Assembly (NCBI RefSeq): GCF_016427505.1
Contig: NZ_JAELXS010000002.1
Location: forward strand, 429,737-493,736
Length of the DNA: 64,000 nucleotides
Direction: 5' to 3'
Source of the DNA: Sphingomonas mollis
Lineage (GTDB): Bacteria > Pseudomonadota > Alphaproteobacteria > Sphingomonadales > Sphingomonadaceae
Positions within the stretch are counted from its first letter, which is position 1; each line of letters opens with the position of its first letter. Shown here one piece after another: positions 28,061 through 35,381 of the stretch. The notes under the pieces are model-generated. The model made no database searches, was not told where the DNA came from, and saw only the letters and a program-made list of their open reading frames with translations. The translations under genes were made by a program, and so were the position numbers.

Positions 28061-29389
28061 CGTCAGGGTGAAGCGGGCACCCTCCCCCGCGGCGCTCGCC
28101 ACCGTCAGGTCGCCACCCATCGCGCGCGCCAGACGACGGGCGATAAACAGGCCCAGTCCGTTACCACCCGCCTCGGTCGGATCGATCCGTTCGAACTTGT
28201 CGAAAATCCGCTCCTGATCCACGGGCGCGATGCCCTTGCCCCGATCCGTTACGGTAATCCGGGCGATCTGGCTGCCCATCGACGTCTCGATCACCACCCG
28301 CTCGCCAGCGGGGCTGTAGCGCAGCGCGTTGCCGACCAGATTGACCATGATCTGCAATACGCGACGGGCGTCGCCCATCGCCGGCACCACGGCTTCGGCC
28401 GGCGGCCGGTCGATAACGACGCCGGCATGTTCGGCGCGCACCGATAAGAGGTTGGCGGTCCGCCCGGCGATATCGGCCAGATCGATCGGTTCGATCGCCG
28501 TCGTGAAATCGGGACGTTCGATCGCCTGCAGATCGATCAGGTCGTCGATCAGGCTCATCAGATGCCGACCGGCGCTGCCGATGTCGGCGGCGTAATCCGC
28601 ATAGTCCGCGCTGATCGGTCCATCGCGCTGCAACTCGATCGCATCGGCGTCGGCGACGATCCGGGTCAACGAGGATCGCAACGCCGTATCGAGCCCCGCG
28701 GTGAACGCCGCTCTCAGCACATCGTCGTCATCATCATCCGCCACGACCGCACGGGCCGTGCCGGTCAGGCCGGCGAACGAGCCCATCGGATCCGGCCGGA
28801 TCACCGCCGACAGCGTCACCGGGCGCGAGGTGGGACGAAGCGTTGCCGGCTGATTGTTGAACGGCCGCCGTCGTGCCAGCGCGTCGAGAATTGGCATGGC
28901 ACCATCCGCGCCTTCGCCAAAGCCGAACAACACCGTCAATGGCCGCCCCAGAACCGACGCCGGGTCCAGTCCCATCGCCCGGCTGGCGACCACGGACAGG
29001 TATGTCACGCGGAGCGAAGCGTCGGTTTCCCAGCACAGCCCGCCCTCATGGACATGCGGTGCGGGACCCGCAGCCGGACGCCATGCAGGTGCCTCGGTCC
29101 AGCCGCTGGCCGCCAAACGGACCCGGTCGCCTTCCGGCTGCGCACGTACCCAGAGTTCGACATCGGTTTCGTCATCGGCGACCGTCATCCGGCGGCAGAC
29201 GGGTACACCCAGCCGCTGCGCCAGGGCAGCAGCACTGGCCAGTTGCGGCACGGCGCATGGCAGGCCCGGCATACCGCCTGCCCGCAAATTCAGGGCGTCC
29301 AGCGCCGGGTCGGCGGACAGCAAGATGCCGTCGGAATCGATCACGGCATGCGCGATCATCGCGCCGATAGTAGTTTCGGGTGCGTTCAT
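28028..29389 (-). CDS. Histidine-kinase-like protein lacking the phosphoacceptor histidine
   Basis: The 453-residue protein has an N-terminal sensor region with a PAS-like part (about residues 115-215), a DHp-like helical pair (about 225-290) and a C-terminal HATPase_c domain. The ATPase boxes look intact: N box Asn350-Asn354, G1 as Asp382-x-Gly-x-Gly and G2 as GNGLGLF near 409-415. The H box, however, reads TALRSSL where kinases have HELRTPL, so Thr235 replaces the histidine and Ala236 the glutamate. The closest known behaviour is Caulobacter DivL, a tyrosine-bearing kinase relative that signals allosterically. The ATG at 29389 overlaps the DUF2336 stop. There is no membrane segment. Confidence 0.75.
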   Translation of the reverse strand: MNAPETTIGAMIAHAVIDSDGILLSADPALDALNLRAGGMPGLPCAVPQLASAAALAQRLGVPVCRRMTVADDETDVELWVRAQPEGDRVRLAASGWTEAPAWRPAAGPAPHVHEGGLCWETDASLRVTYLSVVASRAMGLDPASVLGRPLTVLFGFGEGADGAMPILDALARRRPFNNQPATLRPTSRPVTLSAVIRPDPMGSFAGLTGTARAVVADDDDDDVLRAAFTAGLDTALRSSLTRIVADADAIELQRDGPISADYADYAADIGSAGRHLMSLIDDLIDLQAIERPDFTTAIEPIDLADIAGRTANLLSVRAEHAGVVIDRPPAEAVVPAMGDARRVLQIMVNLVGNALRYSPAGERVVIETSMGSQIARITVTDRGKGIAPVDQERIFDKFERIDPTEAGGNGLGLFIARRLARAMGGDLTVASAAGEGARFTLTLPTRQASRDQ

Positions 29390-30504
29390 CGAATGGTCCA
29401 ACGATCGACCATTCGTATCGCCGCGCGATATTCGGTTGGCAATGCCAGTGGTGCCAATGCCGTCATCGCATGATCGACCGGTATGCGCGCGATCATATCG
29501 ATCTGTTGCGCGAAAGCCTCGACGTCGCGGCGGGAATCCGCATCCGCCAGCGCCAGTCCGATCCGCGCAATCGCCGTTCGGTCCAGCCCGAGCGCGCGCA
29601 AGGCCAGCCACAGGCGATCGCCGACGGGATCGATCGTCAACGTCCGAACCTGTTCGATCGACAACGCCAAGGTTTGCGCCAGCAGCGCGATGAAGAACCC
29701 CAGCCGGCGATCACCGATCGCCTCGACCAACAGGCTCGAAATTTCGGCTGGTCGCGGATCGATCGCGGCGGCCAGACGCAGCGCCACGCTGTCACCCCGC
29801 TCATGATCGTCATGAGCGGACAAGCAGCGAGCGGCCGCTTCCGACAGGGCACGATCGACGACCGGATCGGCACCGTCGCCGCGCAAGGCCGCCGCAACAT
29901 GCCATACCAGGCGTCGATGCAGGTCGCTCGACAGGTCGTCGACCTGCATCTCGCCACAATCCCGCGCATCCCGCCGTCGACTGTCGGCCGCGAGCAAGGC
30001 AATCGCCGCACGTGCCACGAGTGCATCCGGCGCCGCCGACAGGCGTACCAACAGGCTTGGTTCGTCAGGGCCGGTGACCGCCACCGGCAGGGTTTCGGCG
30101 ATCAGATCCTCACGAACGCGGGCGATCACATCGGCGAGCAACGCCCGCTCCCGGAGCAAGCCCGCCCGCATCAACCTTGCGACCGCTTCCTCCGACGATC
30201 GGAGCGCCGTGCCGCCGGGCGCGGCGCGATCGGCCAGCAATCGCGTTGCGTGACGCCGGATCGCGGCTTCCACGGTTGCGACCATGCTTCGCAGACTTTC
30301 ACCCAGTGCGAGGCGGGTCCGCTCGTCCAGTCGATAGCCGTCGGAAAGGCCCGCATCGGCCACGGCAGCATCCAGTTCGGCCTGCACGCGCGATTCGGCC
30401 GCCGCGACCCGTGCCGCCAGCCCATAGGGAGCCCAGCCCCCCGCCGCTTCGTCGTCAGATCCGGGCGCCATCACCCTGTGGCTTATCCTTTCGATGGTTA
30501 ACAT
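29386..30504 (-). CDS. DUF2336 domain protein
   Basis: The 372-residue product is mostly helical and carries the DUF2336 region (roughly residues 20-330, with repeated segments such as RERALLADVIARVREDLIAE and LRLAAAIDPRPAEISSLLVEAI). This family is found mainly in alphaproteobacteria and its function is unknown. Members often sit near two-component genes. The ATG at 30504 begins 4 bases after the TAG of the upstream membrane-protein gene and was chosen on that coupling; another ATG at 30471 is possible. Its TGA overlaps the ATG of the kinase-like gene, so the two are made together. Confidence 0.7.
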   Translation of the reverse strand: MLTIERISHRVMAPGSDDEAAGGWAPYGLAARVAAAESRVQAELDAAVADAGLSDGYRLDERTRLALGESLRSMVATVEAAIRRHATRLLADRAAPGGTALRSSEEAVARLMRAGLLRERALLADVIARVREDLIAETLPVAVTGPDEPSLLVRLSAAPDALVARAAIALLAADSRRRDARDCGEMQVDDLSSDLHRRLVWHVAAALRGDGADPVVDRALSEAAARCLSAHDDHERGDSVALRLAAAIDPRPAEISSLLVEAIGDRRLGFFIALLAQTLALSIEQVRTLTIDPVGDRLWLALRALGLDRTAIARIGLALADADSRRDVEAFAQQIDMIARIPVDHAMTALAPLALPTEYRAAIRMVDRWTIR

Positions 30505-30508
30505 CACC

Positions 30509-31693
30509 CTAGACGTCCGGCCGCAAGGTTTCGACCACGGCCGCCAGCGTGACCGCCGCATAGAGTGTCGCCAGCCCTAGGCCCGCTAACGGCCATCCTA
30601 GCAAAGCCGCGACGGTAATCACCAAAAGATATGCTGGCGGCGATCCCCATCCGGGACGACGTCGCGGCCGGGCGATCGCCCGCTCGGCCAAACCGCCGAG
30701 AAACAGGAGCATCACCGCCACGATCGGCGCGACCGGTCTCGCCGCATCGCCATTACCCATGACGAGCCCCAGCACCAGCACGGCCGCCGCTGGCAGTGCC
30801 GCCATCGCGACCTGTTGCGTTCGCGCGGATCGCTGCTCATCACGCAGCATCGCCAGCACCCGGCCGACGCCCAGTCCCAGACATCCGGCCAGCGTTGCGA
30901 CCAGCCCGCCGGTCGTTGCGCCGAACAGGATCGCCCCGATCCCGGCCATGGCGATCGCGCCGGCAACACCGCCGACCGCCGCACCAGGTATCGCCCGCTC
31001 CATCAACAACGGCGCCGACAGTCGTGCGATCGGCGCGAGTATCCAGCCGTTGAACCAGTTGCGCCGGTCGGCCACCGTCGCCGCCAGCACCGCCCGTCCG
31101 CGTTGCGCCAGAGCGGCACTCGCATGTTCGATGCCGTGACCATCGCGAAACGACCCCGCCGCCATCGGCACGTGCATCGCCCGCGCCTGTTCGGCGAGGC
31201 GCAGGGTGGTGGATTGCAGATCATAATCGCGCGGCAGGCTGGCAACCTCGGCGATCCGCTTCGCCTCCAGTCGTGCCACGCCGGCCCACGCCATGCCGCC
31301 ACCCAGCCGTTCATAGGCCGGGGGTGCCTCATCGTCCGGCATGACCAGCAACGTATCCTGCGGTGCGGCGGCGAAATGATCCACGACTTCCTGCATCGTC
31401 ACCAGCCCATCGGCCAGCATAACGACATGCGACAGCGGGTGTAGCTTTTCGGTCGCTTCCGCAGCGGTGCGCACGGCATCGACGGTGATCCCGCGCCGTC
31501 CGATCCGCCCCAGTGCGCCCAGAAGCTCCGGCGTCAGCCGCCCGACCGACACGATCAGTTGCGCCGCGCCGGCTGCGATCAGCAGCCGCGCCTGATATTC
31601 GATCAGGCACACGCCACCGAACGGCAAGGTCGCCGTCAACTGGCCGGGGCGATCGAGCGCCTCATGATCGGCAAAAAGAAGCCCCGCGAGCAT
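30509..31693 (-). CDS. Membrane protein resembling a degenerate nucleotidyltransferase/CDP-alcohol transferase fusion
   Basis: The 394-residue product has a soluble N-terminal half (about 1-200) with the alternating pattern of sugar-nucleotidyltransferases (GVCLIEYQARLLIAAGAAQL, then PLSHVVMLADGLV), but the phosphate-binding GxGxR loop is absent. The C-terminal half has about six hydrophobic helices. The spacing NWFNGWILAPIARLSAPLL...IP followed by GCLGLGVGRVLAMLRDE (270-286) looks like a CDP-alcohol phosphotransferase core. There the expected DGxDGxxAR aspartates are replaced by Leu and Gly. I infer a catalytically dead descendant; the family assignment is tentative. The GTG at 31699 is an alternative start. 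Confidence 0.5.
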   Translation of the reverse strand: MLAGLLFADHEALDRPGQLTATLPFGGVCLIEYQARLLIAAGAAQLIVSVGRLTPELLGALGRIGRRGITVDAVRTAAEATEKLHPLSHVVMLADGLVTMQEVVDHFAAAPQDTLLVMPDDEAPPAYERLGGGMAWAGVARLEAKRIAEVASLPRDYDLQSTTLRLAEQARAMHVPMAAGSFRDGHGIEHASAALAQRGRAVLAATVADRRNWFNGWILAPIARLSAPLLMERAIPGAAVGGVAGAIAMAGIGAILFGATTGGLVATLAGCLGLGVGRVLAMLRDEQRSARTQQVAMAALPAAAVLVLGLVMGNGDAARPVAPIVAVMLLFLGGLAERAIARPRRRPGWGSPPAYLLVITVAALLGWPLAGLGLATLYAAVTLAAVVETLRPDV

Positions 31694-31749
31694 TCGCACA
31701 GGCTGTTAGGCAAGGTACGCGACGATGCAAGCCCGTTCGGGCAAGACCG

Positions 31750-32046
31750 TCACAACCGAACGACGGCCCGTCGCAACTTAGCCAGCGTCGGCAGGTCGCC
31801 CGGCCGGCCGTCGATCGCGTCCGCCGCCGCCGCCATCAGCCGCACCGCGCCGAAGCTGGCGGCCAGGCTGCGCAGTCGGGCGGCGGCGGATCGCCATGCG
31901 TCGACATCCTCACCCGCCGTTTCCATCGCCGACAGCGCACCTTCCGCACTGGTGACGAACGCCAGCCTCAGTTCCAGGATCAGCGCGGGTTCGTCACCCA
32001 CCGCTGCTGCCAGGGTCGCATCGATCGCTCCGGGGTCATAGGCCAT
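31750..32046 (-). CDS. Hpt-like four-helix protein without the phosphoacceptor histidine
   Basis: The 98-residue product has the helix pattern of histidine phosphotransfer domains: MAYDPGAIDATLAAAVGDEP, then LILELRLAFVTSAEGALSAM, and WRSAAARLRSLAASFGAVRL. In ordinary Hpt proteins the third segment reads AHTLKGSAASLGA; here it reads AARLRSLAASFGA, so Ala56 replaces the histidine. It is the first gene of the minus-strand operon that continues with the membrane protein, DUF2336 and the kinase-like gene. About 100 bases separate it from the divergent coiled-coil gene. It could act as a scaffold rather than a phosphate carrier. Confidence 0.6.
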   Translation of the reverse strand: MAYDPGAIDATLAAAVGDEPALILELRLAFVTSAEGALSAMETAGEDVDAWRSAAARLRSLAASFGAVRLMAAAADAIDGRPGDLPTLAKLRRAVVRL

Positions 32047-32150
32047 GGCGGCTGCTGTATGGTGGCGATACTTAAGGGGAGGTTGAGAGGCTTGGGCTTT
32101 GCGTGTGGAGGAAAGCTGGTACAACGCATCCGATGAACGGGGGCCAAGCG

Positions 32151-34517
32151 ATGGGCGCGCGCATCGACGCACATGATGATCTGTGGCCACGAGCCCCAGA
32201 AAACTGGGAGGAGGACGACGTTCTCGACCTGGTCGACGCTCATCCGATCGACGACGGTCGGTGGCGATGGGTGGGTCCCGCCATTGCAGCGAGCGTCGCG
32301 ATCGTCTGGATCGGCGGGCTGTTATGGCTGGCGCGAGGGTCGCTTTCGTCGCTGTCGCCGGTCGATCTGGCGCAATTTCTGACGGCACTGTGCATCGCAC
32401 CGACGCTGATCGGCATCATCTGGCTGCTTGTCCGGCGAACCAGCCGTGCGGAAGCACGCCGGTTCGGCGCCTCGGCACAGGCCATGCGCGCAGAAGCCGC
32501 CGCGCTGGAACGCCGCGTCGCCTCGCTGTCGCGGGTTCTGGCATCCCAGCGCGAACAGTTGACGGTCCAGCTCGACGCCGGCGCTGCTGCGGCTGCTCGT
32601 TTCGAGACGATCGGTCGGGCGATGGCGCAGGAAGTACACCAGGCCGAAGCACAGGCGACCAGCCTGGCCGACACTGCCGAGCGCGCACGCGCGACCGTCG
32701 GCGAGTTGATCGCCTCGATGCCGCGGGCGCGGGCGGAGAGCGAAGAGGTCGGGCGTCGGCTCGATCAGGCGGGCCTGACCGCTGCGGCACAGGCCGCTGC
32801 GCTTGAAGCGCAACTGGTGGCTCTCGGCACGCGTGCGCGTGATTCGGATGAGCACGCGGCCGGGGCCGCCGACCGGCTCGCAACCCATATCGCCCGCATG
32901 GACGCGGTCGGCGAACAGGCCGGTGCGCGGCTGGAACAGGCGACCGCCACCGCCGCTGCCGCGCTTGATGCGTTGATCGAGACAGCAACGCGACGCCTCG
33001 ACCAGCAGATCCAGCATCTGGATGCGACCGGATCGATGGCCGGTGGCCGCCTCGAACAGGTGGCCGGCGAATTGACCGCCGTCGTCGATGCGATAATTGG
33101 CCGCACCGAACAGGCGACCGAAGCGGCGCGGCTGGAACTGGTACGGCAAGGCGAGACGATGCTGGCCAGGCTGGGTACGCATCAGACCGCGCTGGATGCG
33201 GCGGGCCGTGACAGCGTCGAGGCGCTGACGATCCGGCTCGACGAGGTCGACATCGCGATCGATCGGATTGCCGGTCGACTGGGCAAGCAGCGCGTTGCAG
33301 GTCAGGAGATGGTCGGTGAATTGGCGGATGGCTTGAGGCATGTCGAACGCCAGCTCGATACGCTGCACGTATCCGGAACGGAGCGGACGCAGGTTCTCGC
33401 GGCCTCGATCAGCGCGCTGGGCGGTTCCGCCGATGCGATGACCGAGGCGTTGCGGAGCGGCGACATGATGGCCGCGCGCACGATCGGCACCACCGAAGCA
33501 TTGCTCGTCGCGCTCGATGCCGCGGCACGCGAGATCGATGAAACGTTGCCCGACGCACTCGGCCGGCTGGATGCGCGCGTCGATGACAGCCGGCGCCTCA
33601 TCGCACATGCCAAGCCGGAATTGCTGGCGCTCGTGACTGCGGCGGAAAGCACGCATGACGCGATCGAAGCGGTCGCCGGCGTTATCGCCGATCAACGTCG
33701 CACGCTCGATCAACTGTCCGGCACGCTGCTCGAAACGCTGGCCGCAGGCCGTGCCAAGGCGGGCGAGTTGGGCGAGGCGATCGATGACACGATCGGCCGC
33801 ACGCACCGGCTGGCCGATGAAGCCGCGCCCCGTCTGGTCGAGGCGCTGTTGCGCGTGCGTGAGACCGCGCAGGTCGCCGCCGATCGCGCCCGCGAGACGC
33901 TGGCCGGAATCATCCCGGAAGCGGCCGCTACGCTGGAGCGCGCGACCGCCGAGGCGATGCGCCGGGCGACGACGGATACGGTGGAACGGCAGGTCGAGGC
34001 GATCGGTGACGCGACGCAGGTCGCGGTCGATGCCGCCACCCGCGCGACGGAGCGGCTTGCCGGCCATATCGATACGATCGGGGAACAGAGCGCGCTGCTC
34101 GAAGCCCGTATCGAGAAGGCGCAAAGCGACCGTGAAACCGCCGATGGCGATTCGATCGCCCGTCGCGTGGCGTTGTTGATCGATGCGCTGAATTCGGCAT
34201 CGATCGATATCGTGAAGGCGTTCTCGCCCGATGTGTCGGACAGCGCCTGGGGTGCGTATCTGAAGGGCGATCGCGGTGTCTTCACCCGCCGTGCCGTCCG
34301 CTTGCTGGAAGCCAGTGACGCCGCCCGCATCTCGCATTTCTACGACAGCGATGCCGGGTTCCGCGATCAGGTGAACCGGTATATCCATGATTTCGAAACG
34401 ATGCTGCGCGCCATTCTAGCCCAGCGCGAGGGTTCGCCGCTCGGCGTTACCCTGTTGTCGTCCGACATGGGCAAACTCTACGTCGCGCTGGCGCAGGCGA
34501 TCGATCGGCTGCGGTAG
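32151..34517 (+). CDS. Large two-TM coiled-coil protein with a conserved C-terminal domain
   Basis: The 788-residue product has an acidic cytosolic start (about residues 1-38), two transmembrane helices (41-61 and 74-94) and then about 550 residues of predicted coiled coil rich in repeats like RLDQQIQHLDATG and ARARATVGELI. The final 120 residues are a more globular domain (SIDIVKAFSPDVSDSAWGAY, HFYDSDAGFRDQVNRYIHDF, DMGKLYVALAQAIDRLR). The layout of two N-terminal TMs plus long coiled coil is that of the polarity protein TipN of Caulobacter; I claim similarity of architecture only. The ATG at 32151 has GGGGG eight bases upstream; 32133 is an alternative. Confidence 0.65.
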   Translation: MGARIDAHDDLWPRAPENWEEDDVLDLVDAHPIDDGRWRWVGPAIAASVAIVWIGGLLWLARGSLSSLSPVDLAQFLTALCIAPTLIGIIWLLVRRTSRAEARRFGASAQAMRAEAAALERRVASLSRVLASQREQLTVQLDAGAAAAARFETIGRAMAQEVHQAEAQATSLADTAERARATVGELIASMPRARAESEEVGRRLDQAGLTAAAQAAALEAQLVALGTRARDSDEHAAGAADRLATHIARMDAVGEQAGARLEQATATAAAALDALIETATRRLDQQIQHLDATGSMAGGRLEQVAGELTAVVDAIIGRTEQATEAARLELVRQGETMLARLGTHQTALDAAGRDSVEALTIRLDEVDIAIDRIAGRLGKQRVAGQEMVGELADGLRHVERQLDTLHVSGTERTQVLAASISALGGSADAMTEALRSGDMMAARTIGTTEALLVALDAAAREIDETLPDALGRLDARVDDSRRLIAHAKPELLALVTAAESTHDAIEAVAGVIADQRRTLDQLSGTLLETLAAGRAKAGELGEAIDDTIGRTHRLADEAAPRLVEALLRVRETAQVAADRARETLAGIIPEAAATLERATAEAMRRATTDTVERQVEAIGDATQVAVDAATRATERLAGHIDTIGEQSALLEARIEKAQSDRETADGDSIARRVALLIDALNSASIDIVKAFSPDVSDSAWGAYLKGDRGVFTRRAVRLLEASDAARISHFYDSDAGFRDQVNRYIHDFETMLRAILAQREGSPLGVTLLSSDMGKLYVALAQAIDRLR

Positions 34518-34560
34518 GAGGCTCAACTCTCCGGTAAGGAGTGATCGATAGCGTAGGGGG

Positions 34561-35082
34561 ATGAACGCTATAAGCCCGATCACCGCAGCCGCCGACACGA
34601 TCTGGAACGAAGCGCAGCGGGCGGCCAATCAATGGCGGGGTAACGCCGTTCATCGCTTCGCACAGACCGAACAGGCGGTCAGCGAAACGTTGATGACACT
34701 GAGTGCCGTCGAAGATCGGGGGAAAGCGATCCGCCTCCAGCATCTGACCGGACAGCGGTTTCAGATTTTGAGCGAAGCGTTGGCCGCCGACGGGCCGTTC
34801 GCTGAAGAAGGCACCGTTGTTCGTGAGATACTATCGGCTGCGTTCCGGCTCCATGAAGACCTGCGGCCATTCCTGTGTCACGGGGTCGGCAGGATCGCAT
34901 TCGACCGACATGATCGATGGCTGCTCGTCCTCGACATGATCGTCTTTCAGAATGGCAGGGCCGAACGTCGCCGAAGGGTCATCGACGAACGAGAAACCCA
35001 GCCTCTGCTCACCGAGCTAAACAAGACCGGGCAAAAGCTTTCCTCGGCGCTGGAGAAGCTGCGAAACAAGCTCCAGCCCTGA
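34561..35082 (+). CDS. Hypothetical protein of 173 residues, unknown family
   Basis: I recognise no domain. The product is helical and soluble, with a central HLTGQRFQILSEALAADGPF, a stretch RRRRVIDERETQPLLTELNK and a charged coiled-coil-like end (KLSSALEKLRNKLQP). There are no membrane segments or signal peptide. Its codons look less G+C-biased than those of its neighbours, which may mean recent arrival. It lies between the coiled-coil gene and the end of the nuo/rnj block, 12 bases from the convergent DUF1467 stop. Confidence 0.5.
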   Translation: MNAISPITAAADTIWNEAQRAANQWRGNAVHRFAQTEQAVSETLMTLSAVEDRGKAIRLQHLTGQRFQILSEALAADGPFAEEGTVVREILSAAFRLHEDLRPFLCHGVGRIAFDRHDRWLLVLDMIVFQNGRAERRRRVIDERETQPLLTELNKTGQKLSSALEKLRNKLQP

Positions 35083-35094
35083 GCGCCCGGCCTC

Positions 35095-35376
35095 CTACCG
35101 CGTTTCCATGTCCATCCGGCCGAACAGATCGACATCGCGCGGCGTCACCCAGCCATAGTGATAATTCAGCTGGAACAGCACGAACAATATCGTCGCCACG
35201 ATCGTCACCCGCCACGCGATCCGCCCCGCGCGAAATTCGTGCGGGGCGCTTTCGGCGGTACCGGGAATATGCTCGCCCCCGGCCTCGTGCGTCGTCCGGA
35301 CCCCGAACGGCAGCACGAGAAAAACCGAAAACGACCAGAACAGGACGTAGATCGCCAGCGCCGAGGTCCAGCGCAC
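35095..35376 (-). CDS. DUF1467 family membrane protein
   Basis: DUF1467 proteins are small two-helix membrane proteins found almost only in alphaproteobacteria; their role is unknown. The 93-residue product has TM1 at about residues 4-25 (TSALAIYVLFWSFSVFLVLP), the conserved PFGVRT motif, an acidic loop, and TM2 at about 52-72 (IAWRVTIVATILFVLFQLNY). It appears to start at GTG (35376) with GAGG close upstream, 5 bases after the rnj stop, so it is the last gene of the long nuo/birA/coaX/rnj block. Confidence 0.85.
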   Translation of the reverse strand: MRWTSALAIYVLFWSFSVFLVLPFGVRTTHEAGGEHIPGTAESAPHEFRAGRIAWRVTIVATILFVLFQLNYHYGWVTPRDVDLFGRMDMETR

Positions 35377-35381
35377 GAGCC

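Noticed and set aside
32322..34388. A 688-residue open frame on the strand opposite the coiled-coil gene
   Set aside because: It mirrors the codon pattern of the real gene, has no domain, and very long antisense frames are expected in DNA of this G+C content.
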